Shown: one piece after another, positions 1 to 8,536 of the stretch
Position numbering within the stretch: the first letter of the stretch is position 1
Layout of the letters: the number at the start of each line of letters is the position of its first letter
Assembly: GCF_003996965.1 (NCBI RefSeq)
Contig: NZ_QWDM01000006.1
Coordinates: forward strand, 124,001 to 188,000
DNA: 64,000 bases
Source: Flavobacterium cupreum
Lineage (GTDB): Bacteria > Bacteroidota > Bacteroidia > Flavobacteriales > Flavobacteriaceae
Direction of reading: 5' to 3'
Notes under the pieces: generated by a model
The model's database searches: none
Told to the model about the DNA's origin: nothing
What the model saw: the letters and a program-made list of their open reading frames with translations, nothing else
Position numbers and translations under genes: made by a program

Positions 1-1414
1 TAATTTTGAGCGAATCCAGATCGGCAAATACATAGTCTGAACCCGTCACTTCATTTTTAAAATCGATGTTTTTATTTAACATCAGCGGCTTATAATTATA
101 CTCTACATGCTGTACAATTGTCGCCAGATGTAATGATTCCTGATAAAAATAAGCCTGCTGGGTTTGTAACAAAGCCCAGTTAAGCAAGTTGTCTAACAAA
201 TTGTACGCGCCATTGGCAATTGTACTATTATTGTGAAGCAAAACATCGAGTTCTGCGAAATTTTTATTTTCCAGATTCTCGATCAGTTTTCCGTTACTGA
301 CTTTCAATGCGTTTACGGATGAACGTAAATCATGACTTACTATCGAAAATAATTTATCTTTTGTGGCATTTAACTCGTCAAGTTCATTTTTCTGCGCTAA
401 GATTATCTTGTTGTTTTTAATTTTTTGCCGGTAAAAATAAACTCCCGTTCCAAACAAAATGAGCAATAAAACAGACGAAATAAGAAACCCGTTTCTTTCG
501 GCCTTTTTTACTTTGTTTTCTGCTGCAAGGACATCTACTTCTTTTTGTTTTTGCTTTACAGCAAATTTCTTCTCCAGATCTGCAATGGCCCAGACTTTAT
601 TCTGATCGTTTAAGGAATCTTTCCACGTTTCTAATTCTTTTCTATACATTAGGGCTAACGGGAAATTTTTCCTGTTTTCCTCCACTACGGCCATATTTAA
701 GGCTGCAGTCTTTTTTAGATTGAAAGAATTTGTTTTTTTGGATAAGTGATATGCTTTTTCAAAATACGGAATTGCCTGACTGTCTTTATATTGTGTATAA
801 TACAGATTAGCAATATCCATGTAGGAGCTTATAAGCATCAAGGTATCTTTTTCTTTTTCCTGTAATGTCGCACCTTTAAACAAATATTCTTCCGATTTAT
901 CGAATTTTTCAAGGTGTAAATAGCACAAGCCTATATTATGCAAAATATTGCTTCTGTAAATATTGTACGATGTGCTGACAGGAAGTTTTTCAATTTCCTG
1001 AAAATACTGCAATGCTTTTTTAAAATCACTTTGCTCCAGCGCAATTTCGCCTAAATTAATTTTAACCTTGTACGCGTACCGAAAATTGGCAGACACCTGA
1101 TTAAATTCTTTTTTAGCTTCTTTAAACAGCTTTTTTTCTTTAAAAGAAGTTCCTCTGAAATAATAACAAAAATTTTTAAGTTCTTCATTTCTGTTAAGGC
1201 TTAGCTGCTTCATGGAATAAACCAAAGTAGAGTCCCAATTTTTTTCCCTGAAAAATTTCTGGGCCTTATTAAAGTTACGCTCTTCCTTAAATTTTGCAGC
1301 TGTTGCTTTTATTTCAACAGCAAATAATTTATCATTGTGTAGTCTGTCCTGAGCGAAAAGAAAAAAAGAATTTAGAAATAATACTGAAACAATGTATAAT
1401 TTGATTTTAATCAT
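1..1414 (-). CDS. TPR-containing sensor histidine kinase (partial, C-terminus beyond left edge)
   Basis: The reading frame opens at an ATG at 1412-1414 and stays open to base 1, so the catalytic ATPase domain lies outside the window. Residues 1-22 are a signal peptide ending FLFAQ. Residues about 40-290 are helical repeats of TPR type (for example LEKFDKSEEYLFKGA). One membrane helix lies at about 305-326, followed by a short coiled linker and a HisKA dimerisation helix with the phosphoacceptor motif SHDLRSSVNA (His361). This is the flavobacterial class of kinase with a periplasmic TPR sensor. Its response regulator and stimulus are not visible. The kinase call is firm; the role is unknown. 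Confidence 0.88.
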   Translation of the reverse strand, partial: MIKIKLYIVSVLFLNSFFLFAQDRLHNDKLFAVEIKATAAKFKEERNFNKAQKFFREKNWDSTLVYSMKQLSLNRNEELKNFCYYFRGTSFKEKKLFKEAKKEFNQVSANFRYAYKVKINLGEIALEQSDFKKALQYFQEIEKLPVSTSYNIYRSNILHNIGLCYLHLEKFDKSEEYLFKGATLQEKEKDTLMLISSYMDIANLYYTQYKDSQAIPYFEKAYHLSKKTNSFNLKKTAALNMAVVEENRKNFPLALMYRKELETWKDSLNDQNKVWAIADLEKKFAVKQKQKEVDVLAAENKVKKAERNGFLISSVLLLILFGTGVYFYRQKIKNNKIILAQKNELDELNATKDKLFSIVSHDLRSSVNALKVSNGKLIENLENKNFAELDVLLHNNSTIANGAYNLLDNLLNWALLQTQQAYFYQESLHLATIVQHVEYNYKPLMLNKNIDFKNEVTGSDYVFADLDSLKI

Positions 1415-1472
1415 TAGATATTCTAAAAAATTATATTTTCAAAGTTTAATTTGAGGTAAATAAATAAGAGTT

Positions 1473-1504
1473 AAATCCTATAAATAAAAATATTTATAGG
1501 ATTT
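1473..1504. terminator. Perfect 14-bp hairpin between the unknown gene and the kinase
   Basis: Two perfectly complementary 14-nt arms (1473-1486 and 1491-1504) flank a 4-nt loop. T-rich tracts lie on the plus-strand side, and an A/T-rich tail on the minus side. It sits just after the stop of the small unknown gene, so it probably ends that transcript before the kinase gene. Confidence 0.55.
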
Positions 1505-1525
1505 TTTCAGTTTCAAAAATTACAT

Positions 1526-2008
1526 TTAAGGATGCCCAACCCCGGTTCCTGTTCCAGGCTGCACCGTAGTTTCTGTTCCCCTTGAAGTTATTGGATCGAT
1601 ATCCCAAAGAAAAGTCTGAATTGTTTTTATGCTTTCCAGTCCTCCTTCATATGGAATTTCATCAGCATTAAAACTAACTTCATAGATATAAAAATCATGT
1701 CCTTCTGTCCCTTTTAAATCATAGGAAACAAAAAATTGAAGTTGTGCTTTCCCGTCAAGACTTATGTAACAGTTTTGATAAACACTAAGATCCAAATGCT
1801 TCGATTCTTCATGAGTTACAAAAATCACGGCTCTAACACTCAGTTTATTATCCAGATAGTAGGCCTCCACAACTGGAGAAAAAAGATCTTTTGTAAATTT
1901 ATCAGGAAATGAAACTTTTCCTCTTTTAAGATATTCCGCTGGCTTTTTGATAAGCACTCCTGGCGGATAAATTTCCTGGCCAGGTTCTACTAGGGTAATT
2001 TTTTCCAT
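1526..2008 (-). CDS. Hypothetical protein, 160 aa
   Basis: I do not recognise a family. The protein has no signal peptide or membrane segment. It looks like a beta-rich globular domain (alternating hydrophobic strands at about 55-115, such as LSVRAVIFVTHEE and AQLQFFVSYDL). It ends in a low-complexity tail of Thr, Gly and Pro (TTVQPGTGTGVGHP). The ATG at 2008 follows an A-rich leader typical of this phylum. It stands alone, with a hairpin after its stop and a 268-bp AT-rich gap before the next gene upstream. It is probably a real cytosolic gene, because the frame is clean and codon use matches its neighbours. Confidence 0.6.
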   Translation of the reverse strand: MEKITLVEPGQEIYPPGVLIKKPAEYLKRGKVSFPDKFTKDLFSPVVEAYYLDNKLSVRAVIFVTHEESKHLDLSVYQNCYISLDGKAQLQFFVSYDLKGTEGHDFYIYEVSFNADEIPYEGGLESIKTIQTFLWDIDPITSRGTETTVQPGTGTGVGHP

Positions 2009-2245
2009 GGTATTTGTTTTTGGGTTAAATTTTATTGTTTTTTTATGTTTTTAAGAAATAATTGAATTAATAAACATAAAAAGGTCTTTTTTTCAGAAAT
2101 CAAATATAGTAAACATTTTCCTAATAACTTTTATGCCCTAATAATAAGTATATTAATTAACAATTACTTATTAGTTACTTTTATAAAAAACGCAAGAAAT
2201 GCAATCTGCCAGAAGAATCATACCCGGTTTTTATGGCAAAAAAAA

Positions 2246-2267
2246 TCCCATTCTGCTTTGAATGGGA
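2246..2267 (-). terminator. Rho-independent terminator of the DUF4173 gene
   Basis: On the minus strand an 8-bp stem TCCCATTC/GAATGGGA with a 6-nt loop is followed directly by eight Ts, starting about 10 nt after the stop codon at 2277. Confidence 0.85.
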
Positions 2268-2276
2268 CTAATAAAA

Positions 2277-3665
2277 TTATTTTTTTGCACTTATAAAATC
2301 ATAGTACAGGGCTTTCGATAAAAAAGGTTTTTCCTGATAACGCTCTATTTCTCCTTCTCTTGCATCATCAACGAATAAAATATCCAGATTGTGCAATGAA
2401 AAGTATTCTCTTCGGGCTTCATCGTTAAAGTTTAAATCACTCAAAAACCTTGGTTCCACTCCTTTGTTTACTGAAATATTATAGGTTGTAATCAGATTTC
2501 CCCAATTGACAAAACTGCATAAAAGAATGGTTCCGTAAAAATACCAGACCATCTGATTGAAAAGATAGGCATTTGTTTTTTGGTTTTTGATTTTCAAAAA
2601 AGCATATACTAATCCAATGATCGCCAGGATCAGAAAAGCATAAACACCCAGTCTTTTATAAGTCAGCCCGAAAAAAGAAACGTATTCTGAGTTTTTAACG
2701 ATCGTACTTACGATAAGAACTCCGTTTAAAGTGATCCAGAGTTTTGCAAGCCTTTTGAGGTTTACTGCTTTTTCATCGAAATTAAATCCTCCTTTAAAGT
2801 AAAATAAGATCACGCCAACAGCCATCAGGATAGAAAAAATAACCGCATTGACTCTTTCATGCGTTGCCGCACTTAACTGAGACTTTTGTATCACTTCAAA
2901 AAACTGCTCGTAATTGTAGGTCACAACAAAAACTAAAAGCATCAGATTTAAAAGCAATAATGTGATTTCACCGCTTTTTCTTTCGAAATCCAGATCAAGA
3001 AAAGAAAAGGTATTTTGATTTTTAACCTGATCTGCATTCTCAAACTCATTGTCCAGCATCGGGTTTTTATCGTAACAAACATCCGGTACCCAGTAATTCC
3101 AGAAAGAAAATGAAATATAAAATCCCAAAATACTAATCACAATGATTTGTACAATGTCAACATCTAAAGTATAATCGGTAAAAAGGGAAGAGAAATGATC
3201 GCTTCCAAAAGAATACACTACAAAAAACAGTATCAGGAATACCGCCGGAATTATTACATACGCTACAAGTTTCTTCGCAAAATTATTATTGATTTTTCTT
3301 TGTGGAAGCCATTGGCTGAACATAAAAACACGCCCTACTGAAGCAAATGCATTTAGAAACACCAGTGGAAAAACCTGAATGATTTTTAGTTTTGTTTCCT
3401 GCGTTTTAAACTGCAGAAAAAGCACGGACATCGCAAGGGCTAAAAAAGAAACAAAATCTCCGTACCAGGCAAAAGCAAGGCAGGAAAGCACAGATGTTAC
3501 CACCAAAATCAAATGGGAACGGTCTGTAAACCGATCCTGAAAGTAATAACAGATTAGACCTGTTAACACCAGACCGAAAATAGCGAGATTAACCCCTACT
3601 GACTCATTGTAAAAAAGCGGTATAAAAAGAATACTGCAGACTAAGATAAAATGGATTTTTTTCAT
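2277..3665 (-). CDS. DUF4173/DUF4153-type polytopic membrane protein
   Basis: A 462-aa protein with roughly twelve hydrophobic helices. The motifs ATHERVNAVIF (about 266-276) and LTYKRLGVYAF (about 333-343) fit the DUF4153/DUF4173 family as I remember it, a family of integral membrane proteins without a proven activity. The soluble C-terminal tail (about 405-462) contains the stretch NLDILFVDDAREGE. It lies 58 bp downstream of the winged-helix regulator gene on the same strand. The gap contains a copy of the palindrome also found in front of that operon, so the three genes probably form one regulated unit. Family assignment is moderately sure; function is unknown. Confidence 0.75.
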   Translation of the reverse strand: MKKIHFILVCSILFIPLFYNESVGVNLAIFGLVLTGLICYYFQDRFTDRSHLILVVTSVLSCLAFAWYGDFVSFLALAMSVLFLQFKTQETKLKIIQVFPLVFLNAFASVGRVFMFSQWLPQRKINNNFAKKLVAYVIIPAVFLILFFVVYSFGSDHFSSLFTDYTLDVDIVQIIVISILGFYISFSFWNYWVPDVCYDKNPMLDNEFENADQVKNQNTFSFLDLDFERKSGEITLLLLNLMLLVFVVTYNYEQFFEVIQKSQLSAATHERVNAVIFSILMAVGVILFYFKGGFNFDEKAVNLKRLAKLWITLNGVLIVSTIVKNSEYVSFFGLTYKRLGVYAFLILAIIGLVYAFLKIKNQKTNAYLFNQMVWYFYGTILLCSFVNWGNLITTYNISVNKGVEPRFLSDLNFNDEARREYFSLHNLDILFVDDAREGEIERYQEKPFLSKALYYDFISAKK

Positions 3666-3682
3666 AATTTAAAATTTAAAAG

Positions 3683-3701
3683 TACTTTGTTTTTCAAAGT
3701 A
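3683..3701. promoter_or_regulatory. Palindromic operator candidate, copy 2
   Basis: TACTTTG-N5-CAAAGTA is a perfect 7-bp inverted repeat with a 5-nt spacer, 18 bp in front of the ATG of the DUF4173 gene. The same half-sites with the same spacing occur at 4642-4660. A winged-helix regulator is encoded between the two copies, which makes it the likely ligand. Confidence 0.55.
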
Positions 3702-3723
3702 ATTAGATAAAAAAAAGGTATTA

Positions 3724-4014
3724 TTAGAATTTCATTAATTTTTCAAGACTATTCAAATGCTCCTTAAAGGCAGCACGGCCAAGATCGGTAACCCTGTACG
3801 ATGTTTTGGGCTTTTTACCCACAAATTCTTTTTTAACTTCAATGTACTGTGCTTTCTCAAGTGCTGAGGAATGACTTGCTAAATTACCATCGGTGATGTT
3901 CAAAAGCGTTTTCATTTCGGTGAAGTCAATCCACTCGTTCACAATCAGAATAGACATAATACCTAATCTGACGCGGCTTTCGAAATCTTTATTTAATTTA
4001 TCAATGATTCCCAT
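3724..4014 (-). CDS. Winged-helix transcriptional regulator (HTH_34/MarR-like)
   Basis: A 96-aa single-domain protein. The order is helix (IDKLNKDFESRVRLGIMSIL), helix-turn-helix (about 30-58, with DFTEMKTLLNITDGNLASHSSAL) and a wing (about 60-75, VKKEFVGKKPKTSYRVT), ending in LGRAAFKEHLNSLEKL. This is the compact winged-helix type of the HTH_34/PadR-like group. It starts 4 nt after the stop of the membrane-protein gene, so the two are co-translated. In this family such regulators commonly control their own operon. The palindromes at 3683 and 4642 are the obvious candidate targets. No ligand-binding domain is present, so the signal may come through the partner membrane protein. Confidence 0.88.
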   Translation of the reverse strand: MGIIDKLNKDFESRVRLGIMSILIVNEWIDFTEMKTLLNITDGNLASHSSALEKAQYIEVKKEFVGKKPKTSYRVTDLGRAAFKEHLNSLEKLMKF

Positions 4015-4018
4015 TGGT

Positions 4019-4633
4019 CTATTTGTATTTTTTGAACATGATTAGTCCGTACAGGATATGTAAAATTCCAAAACCAATAATCCAGAAAATCAAACCATAT
4101 CCAATGAAAAACAACGAAATACATCCTAAAATAAGCTGGCTGAAACCTAAATATTTTATATCCGAAAAAGTATATTTTTCTGCATTTATCAAGGCTAATC
4201 CATAAAAAATCAACGTGGTTGGAGCCACTAAAATAAAAATTTTATGGTAAATCAAAGCCAGGCAGAATATCCCTCCCATTGCCAGAGGAATAGCCAGATT
4301 GAAAAGCATTTTTTTTGTTGCGGTTGTCCAGATAGGTAAATTGTACTTTTTACTTTTTCGCATTGTAAAAAAGATTCCGAAAATAAAAGCAAACAGTAGA
4401 ATGATCAATCCGCTGGTGATTAGTTCTGAAACTAAATTACCATTCAGCAGAATATGTTCCCCATCAAGATAATTTATTCCGTTTATTTTGAATAACTGAT
4501 AAACATACAATCCGCCAATTAAAGCTGACAATCCGGCAAATACTCCTGAGAGCCCGCTTAGCGATATAAATCTGGAAGAACGTTCCATCATGGAACGAAT
4601 ATGTGATAAGTCTTCTTGGTGCTTCTGATTCAT
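4019..4633 (-). CDS. Four- to six-helix membrane protein paired with the winged-helix regulator
   Basis: A 204-aa protein with a soluble N-terminus (MNQKHQEDLSHIRSMMERSS) and hydrophobic helices at about 24-47, 66-88, 105-146 and 160-198. No named family is certain. The N-terminal motif and the pairing with a small winged-helix protein recur in Bacteroidota, as far as I recall. It is the first gene of the leftward operon and has a near-consensus promoter (TTG-N18-TAACTTTG). The -7 box of that promoter lies inside a palindromic operator. Possible roles include membrane sensing or sequestering of the regulator; this is inference. Confidence 0.75.
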   Translation of the reverse strand: MNQKHQEDLSHIRSMMERSSRFISLSGLSGVFAGLSALIGGLYVYQLFKINGINYLDGEHILLNGNLVSELITSGLIILLFAFIFGIFFTMRKSKKYNLPIWTTATKKMLFNLAIPLAMGGIFCLALIYHKIFILVAPTTLIFYGLALINAEKYTFSDIKYLGFSQLILGCISLFFIGYGLIFWIIGFGILHILYGLIMFKKYK

Positions 4634-4641
4634 GGTTAAAG

Positions 4642-4682
4642 TACTTTGTACTGCAAAGTTATGTTTTATTTTGAATTGACAA
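4642..4682 (-). promoter_or_regulatory. Promoter with overlapping palindromic operator (copy 1)
   Basis: On the minus strand TTG (4680-4682), an 18-nt spacer and TAACTTTG (4654-4661) match the Flavobacterium promoter pattern TTG-N17..23-TAnnTTTG. The -7 box forms one half of the palindrome TACTTTG-N5-CAAAGTT (4642-4660), whose twin is at 3683-3701. A protein bound here would cover the -7 box, so repression is expected. Confidence 0.65.
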
Positions 4683-4772
4683 ACAAAAATGTGTTTTTAT
4701 TTACCATCGTGAAAACTGAACCCTGAAAAATGTACGCTTTTTTTAAGAGAGAGTAATCCGGAACCTGAAGTT

Positions 4773-4882
4773 GCGTGAGGGATAGGAGCAATCCGCCGCA
4801 GCGGAGCGGATAGCCCGACCGTATTGACTAAAGGCGCTTATATCCGGCACCAATGGAGCGCCTTTAGCCAATATGGTCACGC
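4773..4882. repeat. Structured GC-rich intergenic element with three nested stems
   Basis: The stems are an outer GCGTGA (4773-4778) with TCACGC (4877-4882), an inner ATCCGC (4791-4796) with GCGGAT (4806-4811), and a 17-bp arm pair (4822-4838 with 4857-4873, one mismatch). Together they make a cloverleaf-like fold in an otherwise AT-rich gap. The phrases GTGAGGGATAGGAGC and GGATAGCCCGACC resemble a repeat that I believe recurs across Flavobacterium genomes; that is memory, not tested. It fills most of the 313-bp gap between the corA 3' end and the membrane-protein promoter. No ORF is present. Nature unknown: mobile repeat, RNA or structural DNA. Confidence 0.6.
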
Positions 4883-4897
4883 CCAAATAGAAACACA

Positions 4898-4923
4898 AAA
4901 GCCCATTCTGTTGAACGGGCTTT
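4898..4923 (-). terminator. Hairpin between the structured repeat and corA
   Basis: An 11-nt arm pair AAAGCCCATTC/GAACGGGCTTT (one mismatch) with a 4-nt loop. It lies 24 bp beyond the corA stop codon, on the upstream-gene side, in the same position as the other terminators of this window read towards the gap. Since corA is read leftward and ends at 4947, this is its terminator. Confidence 0.75.
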
Positions 4924-4946
4924 GTTATAAAATAGCGAGATATTGA

Positions 4947-5876
4947 TCAGAACCATCTTCTGCGTTTGAATAAAAATACCCCAAAGACAGACAGAATAAT
5001 TGAAACAAAAAGAAGAATCCAGATGCCGTATTTGCTTTCTTCAAGGCCATTCGGAACATTCATGCCGTACAAACTGGCTATCAGCGTTGGAATCATCAGG
5101 ATAATAGAAATAGAAGTCATCTGCTTCATAATATTATTCATGTTATTCGAAATCACCGAAGCGTAGGCATCCATCATTCCGGTCAGAATGTTACTGTAAA
5201 TATTGGCGGTGTCCTGCGCCTGACTTAATTCGATTTCGACGTCTTCGAGTAAATCTAAATCATAGTCTGCTTTATGTGCTTTCAGGTTTTTGATGCGTTG
5301 GAATAAAACGTCGTTTGCTTTTAAGGAAGTGATGAAAAAGACCAGACATTTTTCGATTTGAAGCAAGGCCTGCAATTCTTCATTTTTAATGGATTTTTCT
5401 AAATTATCTTCCGCAAGTTTTATTTTCTGATTGACTTGTTTCAGATATTTAAGATACCAGACGCTTGACGAAAGCAATAATCTTAAAACCAGATCGGGAT
5501 TATCTTTGACTTCAATGTTTTTACGCTGCGAATACAAAACGAAATCTGAAATAATTTCTGTTTTATAAAAAGTAATGGTTACACAGATATCGTCTTTAAA
5601 AATGACACCCAGCGGAATGGTCTGAAAAGGCAGTTTAACGTCGTCACTTTTAATGGGAACGCGCATGATGATTAAGGTCCAGCCGTCTTCGATTTCGATA
5701 CGGGGTCTTTCGTCAATATCTTCAATATCGTTGTAAAAGGCTTCGGGAATCTGAAGCTCTTCCAGTAAGTATTTTTTTTCTGTTTCTGAAGGATTTTCAA
5801 TATTAATCCAGCAGTTTGGAGTCCATTTTGAGATTTCCAGTAATCCGTTGTTGTTTTTGGTGTAAAAGGCTTTCAT
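4947..5876 (-). CDS. corA: CorA-family magnesium/cobalt transporter
   Basis: A pore-forming divalent cation channel of the inner membrane. The C-terminus has the hallmark YGMNVPNG (Gly-Met-Asn near residue 272), between the first membrane helix (about 247-269) and the second (about 283-303). It ends in the basic tail FKRRRWF that faces the cytoplasm. The N-terminal 240 residues form the soluble alpha/beta funnel (DIDERPRIEIEDG, LEDVEIELSQAQD). The frame could open further upstream at 5918, but that codon is TTG with no other support. The ATG at 5874-5876 gives the usual CorA start, MKAFYTKNN, and a protein of 309 aa. No regulator is adjacent. Confidence 0.92.
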   Translation of the reverse strand: MKAFYTKNNNGLLEISKWTPNCWINIENPSETEKKYLLEELQIPEAFYNDIEDIDERPRIEIEDGWTLIIMRVPIKSDDVKLPFQTIPLGVIFKDDICVTITFYKTEIISDFVLYSQRKNIEVKDNPDLVLRLLLSSSVWYLKYLKQVNQKIKLAEDNLEKSIKNEELQALLQIEKCLVFFITSLKANDVLFQRIKNLKAHKADYDLDLLEDVEIELSQAQDTANIYSNILTGMMDAYASVISNNMNNIMKQMTSISIILMIPTLIASLYGMNVPNGLEESKYGIWILLFVSIILSVFGVFLFKRRRWF

Positions 5877-6046
5877 TTCAAAAATACAGGTGTTATCACA
5901 GCATTTTGAAATTTTCAAAAGCTGCTTTTAATTTAATACTAACGAATCATAATCGTCCATGTGGAGAAGTGTTTTTTAAGTGGTGCAAAAGTATCTTTTA
6001 TTTTTCACACCCGAAACTTTAATGTATTAATTATATATTAAAAACG

Positions 6047-6075
6047 ACAAAGCCCGCTCAGGGAACGGGCTTTGT
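6047..6075 (-). terminator. folD terminator
   Basis: A perfect 10-bp stem ACAAAGCCCG/CGGGCTTTGT with a 9-nt loop, 18 bp after the folD stop codon on the minus strand, followed by an AT-rich tail. Confidence 0.8.
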
Positions 6076-6092
6076 ATTATATTTTGAAAGAA

Positions 6093-6980
6093 TTACTTAT
6101 TTTTTGCGCTTCTCATTTTTCTTGCTAAAAGTGTATTTTTCAACAACATTGCAATGGTCATTGGTCCTACTCCACCCGGAACAGGTGTAATAAAGGATGC
6201 TTTTTGGCTTACTCCCTCAAAATCAACATCACCTTTTATGACATACCCTTTTGAATTGGATGCATCCTCTACGCGGGTAATTCCAACGTCAATGATTACC
6301 ACTCCGTCTTTTACCATATCGCCTTTTAAAAATTCAGGAACTCCTAAAGCGGTAATGATAATATCGGCATTTTTAGTGAATTCCGCTAAGTTTTTAGTTC
6401 GGCTGTGCGTCAGCGTAACAGTTGAATCACCAGGATTCCCTTTACGGCTCATTAAGATGCTCATTGGGCGTCCTACGATATGACTTCTTCCAATCACTAC
6501 GGTATGCTTTCCGGCAGTTTCTACTTTATAACGCTCTAACAACTCCATAATTCCAAACGGTGTTGCCGGAATGAAACTTTCCATTTCAAGCGCCATTCTT
6601 CCAAAGTTGGTCGGGTGAAATCCGTCTACATCTTTATCCGGATCGATCGCTAATAAGATTTTTTGTTCGTCGATATGCTTCGGCAATGGTAACTGAACGA
6701 TATATCCGTCAAGGTTATCGTCTTCGTTTAGTTCTGCAATTTTAGCTAATAAATCGGCTTCGGTAATATCCTCAGGCAACGCTACTAAAGTGGAATCGAA
6801 GCCAATTTGCTGGCAGGATTTTACTTTACTTCCCACGTAAGTTAAACTTGCTCCGTTATTCCCTACGATTACTGCTGCCAAATGAGGTACTTTTCCTCCG
6901 GCATCTTTAATCGATTGAACTTCGGCTGCAATTTCGTTTTTGATGTCTTCAGCTGTTTTTTTACCGTCTAGTAGTTGCAT
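6093..6980 (-). CDS. folD: Bifunctional methylenetetrahydrofolate dehydrogenase/cyclohydrolase
   Basis: FolD interconverts 5,10-methylene- and 10-formyl-tetrahydrofolate with NADP, supplying one-carbon units for purines and initiator tRNA formylation. The sequence has YVGSKVKSC (catalytic Lys near 56), the signature PLPKHIDEQ, the nucleotide-binding [10 protein letters not shown] and the C-terminal [14 protein letters not shown]. At 295 aa it is of usual length. The ATG at 6980 gives the family start MQLLDGKK. It is read leftward after ffh, separated by a 132-bp repeat-containing gap, so it may be transcribed alone. Confidence 0.97.
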   Translation of the reverse strand: MQLLDGKKTAEDIKNEIAAEVQSIKDAGGKVPHLAAVIVGNNGASLTYVGSKVKSCQQIGFDSTLVALPEDITEADLLAKIAELNEDDNLDGYIVQLPLPKHIDEQKILLAIDPDKDVDGFHPTNFGRMALEMESFIPATPFGIMELLERYKVETAGKHTVVIGRSHIVGRPMSILMSRKGNPGDSTVTLTHSRTKNLAEFTKNADIIITALGVPEFLKGDMVKDGVVIIDVGITRVEDASNSKGYVIKGDVDFEGVSQKASFITPVPGGVGPMTIAMLLKNTLLARKMRSAKNK

Positions 6981-6998
6981 TATATTGTAGTTAAAATG

Positions 6999-7105
6999 TT
7001 TCAGGTTTAAAGTTTCAAGTTGTAAAATTGAAAGTTCTTATTTCTATTATTTAAAAAAGTTTCAAATTTCAGTCTCAAAACCTGAAACCTGAAACTTGAA
7101 ACTTT
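6999..7105. repeat. Intergenic inverted repeat of the GTTTCAGGTTT type
   Basis: The left arm (6999-7020) reads GTTTCAGGTTTAAAGTTTC. The right arm (about 7078-7105) carries the complements AAACCTGAAAC, twice, and AACTTGAAACTTT in permuted order. The element lies between the ffh 3' end and the folD start. It has no coding potential and looks like a decayed hairpin repeat. Confidence 0.5.
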
Positions 7106-7112
7106 TATTTTA

Positions 7113-8465
7113 TTATCTCGGCATTCCGCCTGGCATTCCTTTCATGCCTCCCATCATTTTCATCAGGTTTTTTCCGCCCGGACCCTGCATCATTTTCATC
7201 ATCTTGCTCATTTGGTCGAACTGCTTCATTAACTGGTTTACCTGCTCGACTTTCGTTCCGGAACCTTTAGCGATCCTGGCTTTTCTTTTTACATCGATTA
7301 TGGAAGGTTTACTTCTTTCGACCGGAGTCATCGAATGAATGATCGCTTCAATGTGTTTGAAAGCATCGTCTTCGATTTCAACATCTTTCATGGCTTTTGA
7401 AGCACCCGGTATCATTCCAACCAGGTCTTTCATATTACCCATTTTCTTCACTTGCTGGATCTGCGTTAAGAAATCATCAAAACCAAATTCGTTTTTAGCG
7501 ATTTTCTTCTGAAGTTTTCTGGCTTCTTCTTCGTCAAATTGTTCCTGCGCTCTTTCCACAAGAGACACCACGTCCCCCATACCTAAGATACGCTCGGCCA
7601 TACGATCCGGATAGAAAACATCAATTGCTTCCATTTTCTCTCCTGTACCGACAAATTTGATTGGTTTATTTACAACCGATTTAATAGAGATTGCAGCTCC
7701 ACCACGGGTATCACCATCTAATTTTGTCAGGATAACTCCATCAAAATTTAAGATATCGTTGAAGGCTTTTGCTGTATTTACGGCATCCTGTCCTGTCATA
7801 GCATCTACAACGAACAAGGTTTCCTGTGGCTGAATTGCTTTATGAACACGCGCAATTTCATCCATCATTTCCTGGTCAACTGCCAAACGTCCGGCTGTAT
7901 CGACGATAACGACGTTAAAACCGTTTGCCTTAGCGTGTTTAATTGCATTTTGGGCAATTTCAACAGGGTTTTTATTTTCCGGTTCTGAGTACACCTCAAC
8001 ACCTATCTGGTCTCCCACAACATGCAACTGATTGATCGCCGCAGGACGGTAGATATCACAAGCTACAAGAAGTGGTTTTTTGTTTTTCTTAGTTTTTAGA
8101 AAGTTGGCTAATTTTCCGGAGAAAGTCGTTTTACCGGAACCTTGCAAACCTGACATTAAAATAATGCTCGGATTCCCGGAAAGATTTATTCCGGCAACAT
8201 CGCCACCCATTAGTTCTGTTAGTTCGTCTTTTACTAACTTTACTAATAACTGACCTGGCTGAAGTGTGGTTAAAACATCCTGACCTATTGCTTTTTCTTT
8301 TACTTTGGTCGTAAAATCCTTAGCAATTTTAAAGTTCACATCGGCATCTAATAAGGCACGACGAACTTCTTTTAAGGTATCGGCAACGTTTACTTCTGTA
8401 ATTTTCCCGTGTCCTTTTAGTATATGGAACGCTTTATCTAACTTATCACTTAAATTATCAAACAT
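7113..8465 (-). CDS. ffh: Signal recognition particle protein Ffh
   Basis: The GTPase of the signal recognition particle binds 4.5S RNA and the signal sequences of nascent membrane proteins, delivering them to FtsY. An N-terminal four-helix domain (about 1-90) is followed by the G domain, with P-loop GLQGSGKTTF (about 106-115), DTAGR, TKLDGD and GTGEK. A Met-rich M domain follows (about 330-450) with GSGTKVEQVNQL and a C-terminal tail of GKNLMKMMGGMKG type. The length of 450 aa is normal. The ATG at 8465 gives MFDNLSDKL, the standard start. It is an essential housekeeping gene, here without the usual rpsP/trmD neighbours. Confidence 0.98.
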   Translation of the reverse strand: MFDNLSDKLDKAFHILKGHGKITEVNVADTLKEVRRALLDADVNFKIAKDFTTKVKEKAIGQDVLTTLQPGQLLVKLVKDELTELMGGDVAGINLSGNPSIILMSGLQGSGKTTFSGKLANFLKTKKNKKPLLVACDIYRPAAINQLHVVGDQIGVEVYSEPENKNPVEIAQNAIKHAKANGFNVVIVDTAGRLAVDQEMMDEIARVHKAIQPQETLFVVDAMTGQDAVNTAKAFNDILNFDGVILTKLDGDTRGGAAISIKSVVNKPIKFVGTGEKMEAIDVFYPDRMAERILGMGDVVSLVERAQEQFDEEEARKLQKKIAKNEFGFDDFLTQIQQVKKMGNMKDLVGMIPGASKAMKDVEIEDDAFKHIEAIIHSMTPVERSKPSIIDVKRKARIAKGSGTKVEQVNQLMKQFDQMSKMMKMMQGPGGKNLMKMMGGMKGMPGGMPR

Positions 8466-8536
8466 ATTATTTTCTTTATTTGAAGTGCAAAGATAATCTA
8501 ATTAGATATTTCAGGCAATTTTTATTTAGCTGCATT

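Noticed and set aside
5877..5918. Longer corA reading frame starting at 5918
   Set aside because: The codon is TTG and the extra 14 residues (with three Cys) do not belong to CorA; an ATG at 5876 gives the family start.
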